Source of the DNA: Arthrobacter sp. NtRootA1
GTDB lineage: Bacteria > Actinomycetota > Actinomycetes > Actinomycetales > Micrococcaceae
Direction: 5' to 3'
Length of the DNA: 64,000 nucleotides
Assembly (NCBI RefSeq): GCF_019976975.1
Contig: NZ_AP024630.1
Coordinates: 1,860,001-1,924,000, forward strand
In this document: in pieces, positions 1 through 7,025 of the stretch
Layout: each line of letters opens with the position of its first letter
Position numbering within the stretch: the first letter of the stretch is position 1
Program-made: the position numbers and the translations under genes
The notes under the pieces: model-generated
Seen by the model: the letters and a program-made list of their open reading frames with translations, nothing else
What the model was told of the DNA's origin: nothing
Database searches by the model: none

Positions 1-1
1 C

Positions 2-412
2 TCGGACTTTCGCACCACCCTGTTTCCCGGCTCCCAACGTCTGATCGAGCTCGCCGACAAAGTACAGGTACTGCAGGTCGAGGCACTGTGCTGGTGCGGG
101 CGCAGGGCAACTCAAAATGCCCGAACGGTAGACGGCATCATGGTGGTGGAAGGGGACCAGGTCATGGTTGGCGATGTTGCTCCCCGGACTGCCGGTGATC
201 TCCCGGGCGTGGGCGATCAAGTTCATGCAGGGGAAGTTGTTGGCCACGAACCCGTGGTTGGCTATGAGACATTGTGCCGGCGCCATTACATGCGCCGCGT
301 GACAGCCCACGGGGCCAACCTGATGGCCGGCGGAGACCAAACTCTTCCGTTCGACATCGATGCCTGCCTCTGGCCGGGAGCCGGTTCCGGCACTGGCTTG
401 ACGCCGCGTTAG
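2..412 (+). CDS. tdk: Thymidine kinase, 3' part only
   Basis: End of a type II thymidine kinase gene (thymidine to dTMP, nucleotide salvage). The frame is open from base 2 and gives 136 residues; the P-loop half lies outside the window. Seen: DFRTTLFPGSQRLIELAD near the start of the fragment, then LCWCGRRAT (fragment residues 29-37) and later LCRRHY, the C-x-C and C-R-x-H halves of the zinc site of bacterial Tdk. About 28 residues separate QVMVGDV from the second half, where E. coli Tdk has a short turn, so this lobe is enlarged. The gene converges on sepH with 41 bp between the stop codons. Confidence 0.9.
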   Translation, partial: SDFRTTLFPGSQRLIELADKVQVLQVEALCWCGRRATQNARTVDGIMVVEGDQVMVGDVAPRTAGDLPGVGDQVHAGEVVGHEPVVGYETLCRRHYMRRVTAHGANLMAGGDQTLPFDIDACLWPGAGSGTGLTPR

Positions 413-453
413 GGAGTAGTGGCCGCGGTGGAGGCTAGTCGGCGCGGCAGGCG

Positions 454-1845
454 CTAGTCGCCGCGGGCGCCGAAGACGATCTCGTCCCAGCTGGGGATAC
501 TTGACCGTTTTGGACGGGAGGGCTGGCGCTCTACGGCTGCCTCAGTGTCCTTGTGCGTGTTATGGTCCCCGGCATCAAGGGATGTCTTGTCCTCTGCTGC
601 TGTCTCTGAATGCGATGCAGCACGATCAGACTGTGCTTGCGGGGTGGTGGCTCCACCAAGCAGTTCATCCAGCCCTGCCCGTTGCGTCTGGGTGGTCCCG
701 GAATCGATTCGATCCGCATCTTTGGGATCAGGAGCGCTGGCCGCCCCCGGCTTGCGATCGGTTAAGGAAGTGACGGGCCGCAATGGGCTGGCGACAACGG
801 TGATTTCGCGCGTCTCCGTGCTGACGCCGTCGTGGAGCTTCAGTGAGTCGTCGTCGTCTGAGTCATGGTTCTGGGGCGCGAGGCTTAGCCGGGACAGCAT
901 GGACGGACGTCCTTCCTTCCGCGGAGGCTCAGCCACAGGAGAAGCTTCCGGTTCTGGTTGATCCCCGGCGGGTTCCTCGGCCGGGTGTTGATCTTCAACG
1001 CCGGAACGTGGGTGGGCTGCCGGAACGTTGCTGAGCAGGACGGCCAAGGCGTCGTCGCCGTCTTCGTCCACGCCCAGGCGCTGCCCCCGGCGTGAGCGGA
1101 GCATTTCCAGGAGGCTGTCGGATTCCTTCGCAGACGCGCGCGCCGCGGTTTCGGCGTCGGTCTCGAAGTCGAAAGGGCGGTCCGAGACGGCGGCAAGCCG
1201 GCGTGCCGGAACGGGCCCGTCCAGAGGCTCCAACTCACTGAGCTGCTGAGCCCAGCGGTTGGCGTTATGCAGGGATTTCCGCTGCGGACTGAACGTCCAC
1301 ATCGCCGGTGGCTCCTCGCCGATGCTTCCGTGCGTACCGGGGACCGCTTCAAAGCGCGCGACGACGGTCCAGGAACCGTCCGATCGGCGCCAGGAGTCCC
1401 ATTCAACCGTTGAAGAATCGATGCCGTGCGCGGACAGGCGGTGGGCCACCATTTCGCCGAGGGTCGCTGGATTGTCGCCAAAGGCGGAGCGATAGATGTC
1501 CTGGCCCGGGGCCGGAGAAGCTACTTCAATGTTTCTGGCCTGCTGCGCAACGTACTCACGCTCGGCCAGGACAGGGCCTTCGTAGCGCTGCACGTTGGCA
1601 AGGGGCAGACCGGACAACTCCGCTACTTCAGCCGCCGTGGCTCCACTGCGGATTCTGGACTGAATATCCCTGGGGGACATGGCAATCGGGCTGTTTGACG
1701 CCCGCGCAGCGACCTGGGCGGGGGTCCTGCTCGTCGCGGCACGAAGTGCCTCGTCGATCGGAAGCTGGAACATCGCACCGCCGGGTCCGCTCAGGAGCAG
1801 ATGCCCGCCGTCGTCGTGGACGCCTACCAGCCGTAGATCCTGCAT
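454..1845 (-). CDS. sepH: Septation protein SepH (DUF3071)
   Basis: SepH is an actinobacterial FtsZ-binding protein that promotes Z-ring assembly. The 463-residue product opens with MQDLRLVGVHDDG and has the DUF3071 N-terminal region (about residues 1-230), containing a helix-turn-helix-like stretch at 68-96 (GATAAEVAELSGLP). A long acidic, Pro/Ser-rich, probably disordered C-terminal half follows, ending in SSIPSWDEIVFGARGD, like the conserved short C-terminal motif of the family. The open frame runs 58 codons further upstream, but the ATG at 1845 is preceded by GGAGG at a 5-nt spacing and matches the family N-terminus. It is divergent from the DUF4193 gene. Confidence 0.9.
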   Translation of the reverse strand: MQDLRLVGVHDDGGHLLLSGPGGAMFQLPIDEALRAATSRTPAQVAARASNSPIAMSPRDIQSRIRSGATAAEVAELSGLPLANVQRYEGPVLAEREYVAQQARNIEVASPAPGQDIYRSAFGDNPATLGEMVAHRLSAHGIDSSTVEWDSWRRSDGSWTVVARFEAVPGTHGSIGEEPPAMWTFSPQRKSLHNANRWAQQLSELEPLDGPVPARRLAAVSDRPFDFETDAETAARASAKESDSLLEMLRSRRGQRLGVDEDGDDALAVLLSNVPAAHPRSGVEDQHPAEEPAGDQPEPEASPVAEPPRKEGRPSMLSRLSLAPQNHDSDDDDSLKLHDGVSTETREITVVASPLRPVTSLTDRKPGAASAPDPKDADRIDSGTTQTQRAGLDELLGGATTPQAQSDRAASHSETAAEDKTSLDAGDHNTHKDTEAAVERQPSRPKRSSIPSWDEIVFGARGD

Positions 1846-2151
1846 AACACCCTCCACCACATGGCATAACTGACATTCGAAACTCTGCCACCCCCATTGC
1901 CCTTTTCCTACTAGGACAAAGGGCGTGCCGTGATATTCCGGCGAAAATGGCAGATTGCCGGGCGGATCCTTCCCCGCAATCCGAGCGCAATTTGCCGCCT
2001 CTGGACAATCGCCGGGCATGGGAGGACAATCTGGCCGATATCGGGCACAAATCCGGGGCGTCCGGCGTTACACCCTTAGACCGGCGGCGGGCAGTAAAAT
2101 CCGCCAGGCCGGAATCCTACCCGGAGCAAGTACGGAGGACGAAGAAGGACC
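1846..2151. promoter_or_regulatory. Divergent promoter region, sepH / DUF4193 gene
   Basis: 306 bp between two divergent starts. It should hold both promoters. A TAAAAT (2095-2100), about 50 bp before the DUF4193 start, could be a -10 element, but I see no -35 at normal spacing. No convincing gene: the open frames here are extensions of sepH or shadows. Confidence 0.35.
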
Positions 2152-2451
2152 ATGGCCACGGATTACGATGCCCCTCGAAAGACCGAGGAAGACGTCAGTG
2201 AGGACTCGATTGAGGAACTCAAGACGCGCCAGTCGGGGAAGCAATCCTCCGCGGTGGATGTCGATGAGACCGATCTTGCCGATGGCTTCGAGCTCCCGGG
2301 AGCGGACCTCTCCGGGGAAGAGCTCCTCATTCAAGTCATGCCACCACAGCCTGACGAATTCACGTGCTACAACTGCTTCCTTGTGAAGCACCGCTCCCAG
2401 ATCGCCACCGAGAGGGACGGACACCTGTACTGCACGGAATGCGAGAGCTAG
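2152..2451 (+). CDS. DUF4193 family zinc-ribbon protein
   Basis: Small acidic protein of 99 residues, conserved in actinobacteria, function unknown. The N-terminal half is rich in Asp/Glu; the C-terminal half holds two Cys pairs (FTCYNCF and YCTECES) that would make a zinc ribbon, with a conserved LVKHRSQ between them. The ATG follows a purine-rich stretch (GGAGGACGAAGAAGGA). From memory the M. tuberculosis relative is Rv2699c, in the same gene order. A role in nucleic acid or protein binding is only a guess from the zinc ribbon. Confidence 0.85.
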   Translation: MATDYDAPRKTEEDVSEDSIEELKTRQSGKQSSAVDVDETDLADGFELPGADLSGEELLIQVMPPQPDEFTCYNCFLVKHRSQIATERDGHLYCTECES

Positions 2452-2529
2452 CAGTATCAGCGCCTTCAGGAGCCAGGCACGGGGCGGAACTGGTGCCGGC
2501 CGTGCGCAGCGTTAGTGCCCGCCCAGTCG

Positions 2530-3015
2530 CTAATTCCCGCCCAGCGCAGCGACGAGTTCATCCGGCCTGCGCGAAGACACCAGCCAGTAGGGCGTACGAT
2601 CGGCGGGATCGGTGATCTCGATTTTCACTACGGCATCGATCCACCCGCGGAAGCACATGTAGGCCAGGCCATTGAGGCGGGTTCCACGTTCGGCGGTGGC
2701 CTCACCTTTTTTGAAGGCCTCGGCGGTGCCGACGAATTTGCGGTCGATAGTGGCGCGTCCCACCCTAAGGCTGTCCCGCGTAACGGTGATGGTGGGTGTT
2801 GTGACCACCAACAGGGTAGTCATGACGGCCAGAAGCACTAGCGCGGCGATGATGCCCGCGGCGGCACTGATGGGTGCGAACATCAGGATTCCAGCGCTCG
2901 AGAGGCCCACGACGACAACCCAGATCCAGATGGTCGGCCATAATTTCTCGGTGAACAGCACCTCGGAGGCGGTATTCCGGGCAGGCATGGGGGCGGACTG
3001 GTCAGACGTAGGCAT
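2530..3015 (-). CDS. DUF3093 family membrane protein
   Basis: 161-residue membrane protein, function unknown, matching DUF3093. Two closely spaced hydrophobic helices (about residues 28-48 and 50-72) are followed by a soluble C-terminal domain with GRATIDRKFVGTAEAF and a conserved RTPYWLVSSRRPDELVAAL near the end. The ATG at 3015 was kept because the hydrophobic segments start 26 residues later, as in relatives. It is divergent from dut with only 79 bp between starts, and convergent with the DUF4193 gene. From memory Rv2698 is the equivalent. Confidence 0.85.
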   Translation of the reverse strand: MPTSDQSAPMPARNTASEVLFTEKLWPTIWIWVVVVGLSSAGILMFAPISAAAGIIAALVLLAVMTTLLVVTTPTITVTRDSLRVGRATIDRKFVGTAEAFKKGEATAERGTRLNGLAYMCFRGWIDAVVKIEITDPADRTPYWLVSSRRPDELVAALGGN

Positions 3016-3080
3016 GGGTCCAGCTTATCGGCCCTTGGACCGGCTATATGCCCGGAGTGCCCGCATGGATGTGCCCCACG

Positions 3081-3086
3081 TAGAAT
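3081..3086 (+). promoter_or_regulatory. Candidate -10 box of dut (leaderless transcript)
   Basis: TAGAAT ends 8 bp before the GTG start of dut. Transcription from it would begin within a base or two of the start codon, and there is no Shine-Dalgarno sequence, so dut may be translated from a leaderless mRNA. No clear -35 is visible. Confidence 0.35.
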
Positions 3087-3094
3087 GAACCACT

Positions 3095-3604
3095 GTGAGC
3101 AACGAGACCGCAGTATTCAGTAATGACACCACCGCAGCGTATGGCGCGCCCACTTTGGACGTTCAGCTGAAAATGCTCGACGCCGGGCTGGAAGCACCGT
3201 CCTACGCGCACCCGGGCGATGCCGGCGCGGACCTGCGGGCCCGCGAGGACGTGAAACTTGCCCCTGGGGAACGGAAATTGGTTCCGACGGGCGTTTCGAT
3301 TGCCCTCCCGGATGGCTTTGTGGCACTGATCCACCCGCGGTCCGGACTCGCGACCAAACATGGCCTCACCGTTGTCAACGCACCCGGGACTGTGGACGCA
3401 GGCTACCGCGGCGAAATCGCGGTCACCTTGTTGAACACTGACCAAAACCAGGCCATTGAGCTCAAGCGCGGCGATAGAATTGCCCAAATGGTGATTCAGC
3501 GCGTCGAGTACGCACGCTTCGTGATGGTTGATGATCTATCCGACTCCGCCCGCGGTACGGGCGGCTTTGGTTCCACTGGCGGATTCAACGCACCGGTGGC
3601 CTGA
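3095..3604 (+). CDS. dut: dUTP diphosphatase (dUTPase)
   Basis: Hydrolyses dUTP to dUMP and pyrophosphate, keeping uracil out of DNA and feeding dTMP synthesis; works as a homotrimer. All five family motifs are present in 169 residues: [28 protein letters not shown] (with the catalytic Asp), RIAQMVI, and the C-terminal [10 protein letters not shown] that closes over the active site. About 25 residues precede the core, a little longer than usual. Translation starts at GTG with no ribosome-binding site. Thymidine kinase at the window start belongs to the same dTMP supply. Confidence 0.96.
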   Translation: MSNETAVFSNDTTAAYGAPTLDVQLKMLDAGLEAPSYAHPGDAGADLRAREDVKLAPGERKLVPTGVSIALPDGFVALIHPRSGLATKHGLTVVNAPGTVDAGYRGEIAVTLLNTDQNQAIELKRGDRIAQMVIQRVEYARFVMVDDLSDSARGTGGFGSTGGFNAPVA

Positions 3605-3660
3605 TAACCCACGGGGTTGCGGTTTACTTGGGGATAGACCACTACTAAGGAGACAACCCA

Positions 3661-4422
3661 ATGCTTTTTGGGCGCGGTAAAAAGTCCAAGGCCGAGCGGC
3701 TGGAAACCGCTGGCACCGTCGAGGAAAACGACGCGGCTGAGGCAACAGCCCCTGCAACCGGCCCGTCCGGTACCAAGGGTGATTTCCGGCTTGGCAAAGG
3801 TCCTTGGGACATCGATGAGATCGAGGACCGCGACGGATACGTGGACCTCGGCGCTCTGCTGATCGCACCCTCCGACGGACTCCAGCTGCGGCTGGAGGTG
3901 GAAGAAGCTACCCAGCGCGTGGTGGCTGTGACCATGGACCTGGCTGGCTCAAGCCTTCAGCTCCAGGCGTTCGCTGCTCCGCGTTCGGAGGGTCTGTGGG
4001 ACGAGATCCGCGAGCAGATCGGCCAATCCGTAGCCAGCCAGGGTGGCGAGACAGAAGAAGTAGCTGGAACGTTTGGCACGGAACTCGTCGCCAAGCTCCC
4101 CGCGGAAGCTACGGACGGCAGCCGGGGTTTCCGCGCTGCCCGCTTCATGGGCGTGGATGGTCCCCGGTGGTTCCTGCGTGGTGTCCTCGGCGGCGAAGCC
4201 GCACTGGATCGGGACGCTGCGGCTGCCTTGGAGGAGCTCTTCCGGCGAGTAGTGGTTGTCCGCGGCGACAATCCGATGCCTCCGCGCGAACTCTTGCAGC
4301 TGCGTCTGCCCAAGGACGCTGCCGCCCAGGCTCCATCCCACGTTCCCGATCCCGGTGCACAGCAAGGCGGTCCTGCCATGCAGCAGCCGGAGCGGGGACC
4401 GGAGATCACCCAGATTGGCTGA
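3661..4422 (+). CDS. DUF3710 family protein
   Basis: 253-residue soluble protein of unknown function, DUF3710, conserved across actinobacteria (Rv2696c in M. tuberculosis, from memory). It begins MLFGRGKK, followed by a low-complexity linker to about residue 40 and the conserved core GPWDIDEIEDRDGYVDLGAL, RFMGVDGPRWFLRGV and RDNPMPPRELLQLRLP-like segments. The C-terminal 35 residues are Gln/Pro-rich. AAGGAG lies 8 nt before the ATG. It is followed by the OB-fold and DUF3159 genes with overlapping ends, so the three are probably one transcript. Confidence 0.87.
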   Translation: MLFGRGKKSKAERLETAGTVEENDAAEATAPATGPSGTKGDFRLGKGPWDIDEIEDRDGYVDLGALLIAPSDGLQLRLEVEEATQRVVAVTMDLAGSSLQLQAFAAPRSEGLWDEIREQIGQSVASQGGETEEVAGTFGTELVAKLPAEATDGSRGFRAARFMGVDGPRWFLRGVLGGEAALDRDAAAALEELFRRVVVVRGDNPMPPRELLQLRLPKDAAAQAPSHVPDPGAQQGGPAMQQPERGPEITQIG

Positions 4423-4792
4423 TAAGCCCGGCTCGCCAGGACCGGCAGGCCAGCAGTCTCCGCCAGTGGGGGTTCGTGATCTCCCTGCCCGCGGCAGGGC
4501 CACCTGCACTGGATTCATCGAGTCTGTCACGCATCAGCCGCCAAGTGAGCAACCCTTCTTTTCAGCAGTTGTGGTGGATGCGTTGGAGCACAGTTTCCAG
4601 CCCTCTGTTGGTGGCGGGGGAGTTAAAAGGCCTTATGCACGGTTGCGCGTCATCTGGTTGGGCAGGAACCGTGTACCCGGGATTGAAGCAGGAGTGGAAC
4701 TGCGCTTGAACGGCATGGTGACGCAAGTGGACGGCCTGCCTGCGATGTTCAATCCACGCTACGAAATACTTTCCCGTCAGGAGCACCTATGA
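4415..4792 (+). CDS. OB-fold nucleic acid-binding domain protein
   Basis: 125-residue protein from a TTG that overlaps the end of the DUF3710 gene by 8 nt; GGAG lies about 10 nt upstream. An in-frame GTG at about residue 20 is an alternative start. The C-terminal part (about residues 70-125: ARLRVIWLGRNRVPGIEAG, LRLNGMVTQVDGLPAMFNPRYEI) has the strand pattern of a single OB fold. It sits where the OB-fold gene lies between DUF3710 and DUF3159 in related genomes, and its stop overlaps the next start as ATGA. The binding partner is unknown. Confidence 0.72.
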   Translation: MADKPGSPGPAGQQSPPVGVRDLPARGRATCTGFIESVTHQPPSEQPFFSAVVVDALEHSFQPSVGGGGVKRPYARLRVIWLGRNRVPGIEAGVELRLNGMVTQVDGLPAMFNPRYEILSRQEHL

Positions 4793-5571
4793 CCGTGGCC
4801 AATGGATCAGAGCCGAAGGATTCCGCACAGCCTACGCCAGGCAAGAGTGAAGCCACTGCCACAGGATCAGCCAAGACCCCGGCGGTCGAAACCCCGGGGG
4901 TCGCGGATTTGGCTGCGGGCTATGCAGAGAAGGCAGGGCTTCAGCGCAACAGTGCCGGCCATGTAGACATGTTGAAGTCTGCCGGGGGAGTGCAAGGCAT
5001 CGCGGAGAGTATCCTCCCGGGCCTCGTTTTCCTTGTGGCCTTCACTGTAAGCCGCGACTTGACGGTTTCCCTGGTGGCGGCGCTGGCGACGGCGGCAATC
5101 TTCACTGTTGTCCGCCTGATCCAACGACGCCCGTTGACGCAGGCACTCGCCGGTGTGGTCGGCGTCGGGATTTCTGCTTGGTTGGCCAACACTACAGGGA
5201 AGGCCGAGGACTTCTACGTTCTCGGCTTCTTCACCAACATTGCCTATATCGCGGGCATGGTGCTTTCCATCGTCCTCAAGTGGCCCCTTGCCGGGTTGCT
5301 GTTCGGATTCGTCCGTAATGAGGGTCTCGAATGGCGCAAGGATCCCGAACGCCTGCGGGCGTACCAGCTTGGCACCTGGATTGTTGTGGCGGTGCTGGCG
5401 CTGCGGCTGGTGGTGCAGGTGCCCCTGTACTTCCTGGGTGAGCCAGGCCTGACGGCCTTGGCTACTACCCGGCTCCTCATGGGTGCACCGCTGTACATCC
5501 TTGGCCTGTGGGTGGCCTGGCTTGTTACCAAGCCGGCACCTCAGCCGTCGAAGCCGTCGTCCTCGGCCTGA
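4789..5571 (+). CDS. DUF3159 family membrane protein
   Basis: 260-residue integral membrane protein of unknown function (DUF3159). A hydrophilic N-terminal tail of about 65 residues is followed by five or six predicted helices between 72 and 250 (for example GLVFLVAFTVSRDLTVSLVA, ALAGVVGVGISAWLA, RLLMGAPLYILGLWVAWLV). Conserved features include GGVQGIAESILPGLVF and LAGLLFGFVRNEGLEWRKD. The start overlaps the OB-fold stop as ATGA. The last 31 bp overlap the 3' end of ceoC on the other strand. Position next to K+ regulator genes is conserved in actinobacteria, but a transport role is unproven. Confidence 0.87.
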   Translation: MTVANGSEPKDSAQPTPGKSEATATGSAKTPAVETPGVADLAAGYAEKAGLQRNSAGHVDMLKSAGGVQGIAESILPGLVFLVAFTVSRDLTVSLVAALATAAIFTVVRLIQRRPLTQALAGVVGVGISAWLANTTGKAEDFYVLGFFTNIAYIAGMVLSIVLKWPLAGLLFGFVRNEGLEWRKDPERLRAYQLGTWIVVAVLALRLVVQVPLYFLGEPGLTALATTRLLMGAPLYILGLWVAWLVTKPAPQPSKPSSSA

Positions 5572-6275
5572 TCCGCAACGTTGGCATCGCCGTCGCGGGG
5601 CCCTTGGCCTGCCATCGACGCCGGTGACAACAGGGCGCGCAGGCCGTCCTCTGCCTGGATGGTGGTGACGAAGAACAGCTCGTCGCCACCATCGAGGACA
5701 TCGTCCCGGCTTGGGGTGATGGGTGCCTGATCGCGCAGGATGGCTACCAAGGTGGCGTCTTCCGGCCATTCGATTGCGCCCACTGTGCTCCCAATGACGT
5801 GGGAGTCGTGGGGAACGGTGAATTCCACAATCGAGGCGACGCCGGTCTGCAGAGTCAACAGCCGGACGATGTCGCCGATTTCCACGGCTTCCTCAACCAG
5901 GGCAGTCATTAGCTGGGGAGTGTTGACGGCGACGTCCACACCCCATGAGTCATTGAACATCCAGTCGTTCTTGGGGTTGTTGACGCGTCCAACAGTGCGC
6001 CCTACGGCGAATTCCGTCTTGGCCAGCAGGGACACCACCAGGTTCACTTTGTCATCACCCGTCGCGGAAACCACGACGTCGGCATCCTCAAGTTTGGCGT
6101 CCTGCAGGGTACTGAGTTCGCAGGCATCGCCCACCAGCCAGCGCGCACCCCGAAGGCCGCTGCGGCCAATGACTTCAGGCTTGAGGTCGATGAGCAGGAT
6201 CTGATGGTTGTGGGCCAGGAGCTCACGGGCAATGGACGAGCCGACGCTGCCTGCGCCAACGATGACAACTTTCAC
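5541..6275 (-). CDS. ceoC: TrkA-type potassium regulator CeoC
   Basis: RCK/KTN protein that binds NAD(H) or nucleotides and gates a K+ transporter. Residues 1-120 form a Rossmann domain with GAGSVGSSIARELL and a ligand-binding DLK at strand 2; residues about 135-220 resemble the RCK_C domain (FTVPHDSHVIGSTVGAI). The product is 244 residues, about half of E. coli TrkA, as expected for a split pair with ceoB. The GTG start overlaps the ceoB stop by one base (TAGTG), so translation is coupled. The C-terminus ends in an acidic tail that overlaps the DUF3159 gene. Confidence 0.9.
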   Translation of the reverse strand: MKVVIVGAGSVGSSIARELLAHNHQILLIDLKPEVIGRSGLRGARWLVGDACELSTLQDAKLEDADVVVSATGDDKVNLVVSLLAKTEFAVGRTVGRVNNPKNDWMFNDSWGVDVAVNTPQLMTALVEEAVEIGDIVRLLTLQTGVASIVEFTVPHDSHVIGSTVGAIEWPEDATLVAILRDQAPITPSRDDVLDGGDELFFVTTIQAEDGLRALLSPASMAGQGPRDGDANVADQAEDDGFDG

Positions 6276-6946
6276 TAAGACTCCTTGGCCGGTGCTTTGG
6301 CGAGGACGCGGCTGATCTCCGAGGTCCTGTCCAGGCTCAACATTGCGTGGACGGTATCGCCTTCCTGATAGGCCGTGCCCGGCAGGGGCAGGAGGCCTTC
6401 ACCAAAACGGGTCAGGAAGGCGACGCGAATCCCCGCGGCAGCTTCAATGGACGTCAGGCTATGGCCGATCCACCCCTCGTGCAGGTCCACCTCTGCCAGG
6501 ACGAGCCGCCCGGATGGCTCCCGGTAATCGCCGGCGAGGTGCTGTTCGGGAAGGATGCGCCTGAGGACCTGGTCGGCGCTCCAGCGCACGGCAGCTACGG
6601 TGGGAATGCCGAGGCGCTGGTAAATTTCGGCGCGTCCGGGATCGTAGATGCGGGCCACGACGTGTGCCACATGGAAAGTCTCACGTGCTACCCGGGTGGC
6701 CAGGATATTGGAATTGTCACCACTGGAAACTGCGGCGAATGCGTAAGCCTCTTCCACTCCGGCCTGCTTGAGTGTGTCCCTGTCGAAACCCACGCCGGTG
6801 ACCTTGCGGCCGGTAAACGTGTTGCGAAGCCTACGGAACGCCCGCTCGTCCTGGTCGATGATGGCCACCGAATGGCCGGCGTCTTCCAAAGTGTGTGCCA
6901 GGGTTGCGCCAACACGGCCGCAACCCATGATCACGAAGTGAGCCAC
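6275..6946 (-). CDS. ceoB: TrkA-type potassium regulator CeoB
   Basis: First of the two RCK subunits (223 residues). GCGRVGATLAHTLEDAGHSV is the glycine-rich nucleotide loop, IIDQDE carries the acidic residue that binds the ribose, and an RCK_C-like domain covers about residues 140-215. In M. tuberculosis the ceoB-ceoC pair has the same order and the same divergent APC transporter. No TrkH/TrkG channel subunit is in the window, so the partner may be the KimA-like transporter 79 bp away, or a channel elsewhere. The ATG at 6946 faces that gene across a short shared promoter region. Confidence 0.9.
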   Translation of the reverse strand: MAHFVIMGCGRVGATLAHTLEDAGHSVAIIDQDERAFRRLRNTFTGRKVTGVGFDRDTLKQAGVEEAYAFAAVSSGDNSNILATRVARETFHVAHVVARIYDPGRAEIYQRLGIPTVAAVRWSADQVLRRILPEQHLAGDYREPSGRLVLAEVDLHEGWIGHSLTSIEAAAGIRVAFLTRFGEGLLPLPGTAYQEGDTVHAMLSLDRTSEISRVLAKAPAKES

Positions 6947-7025
6947 CGTGTCTCCTTATGTGTGTTTACCGTGCCGCTGCGTAAGACTTTACCGGTGCGA
7001 TGGACGTAAGGCGGAGACCGCCGTC

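Noticed and set aside
6947..7025. c-di-AMP riboswitch before the KimA-like transporter
   Set aside because: The gap is only 79 bp and none of the conserved ydaO blocks is present.
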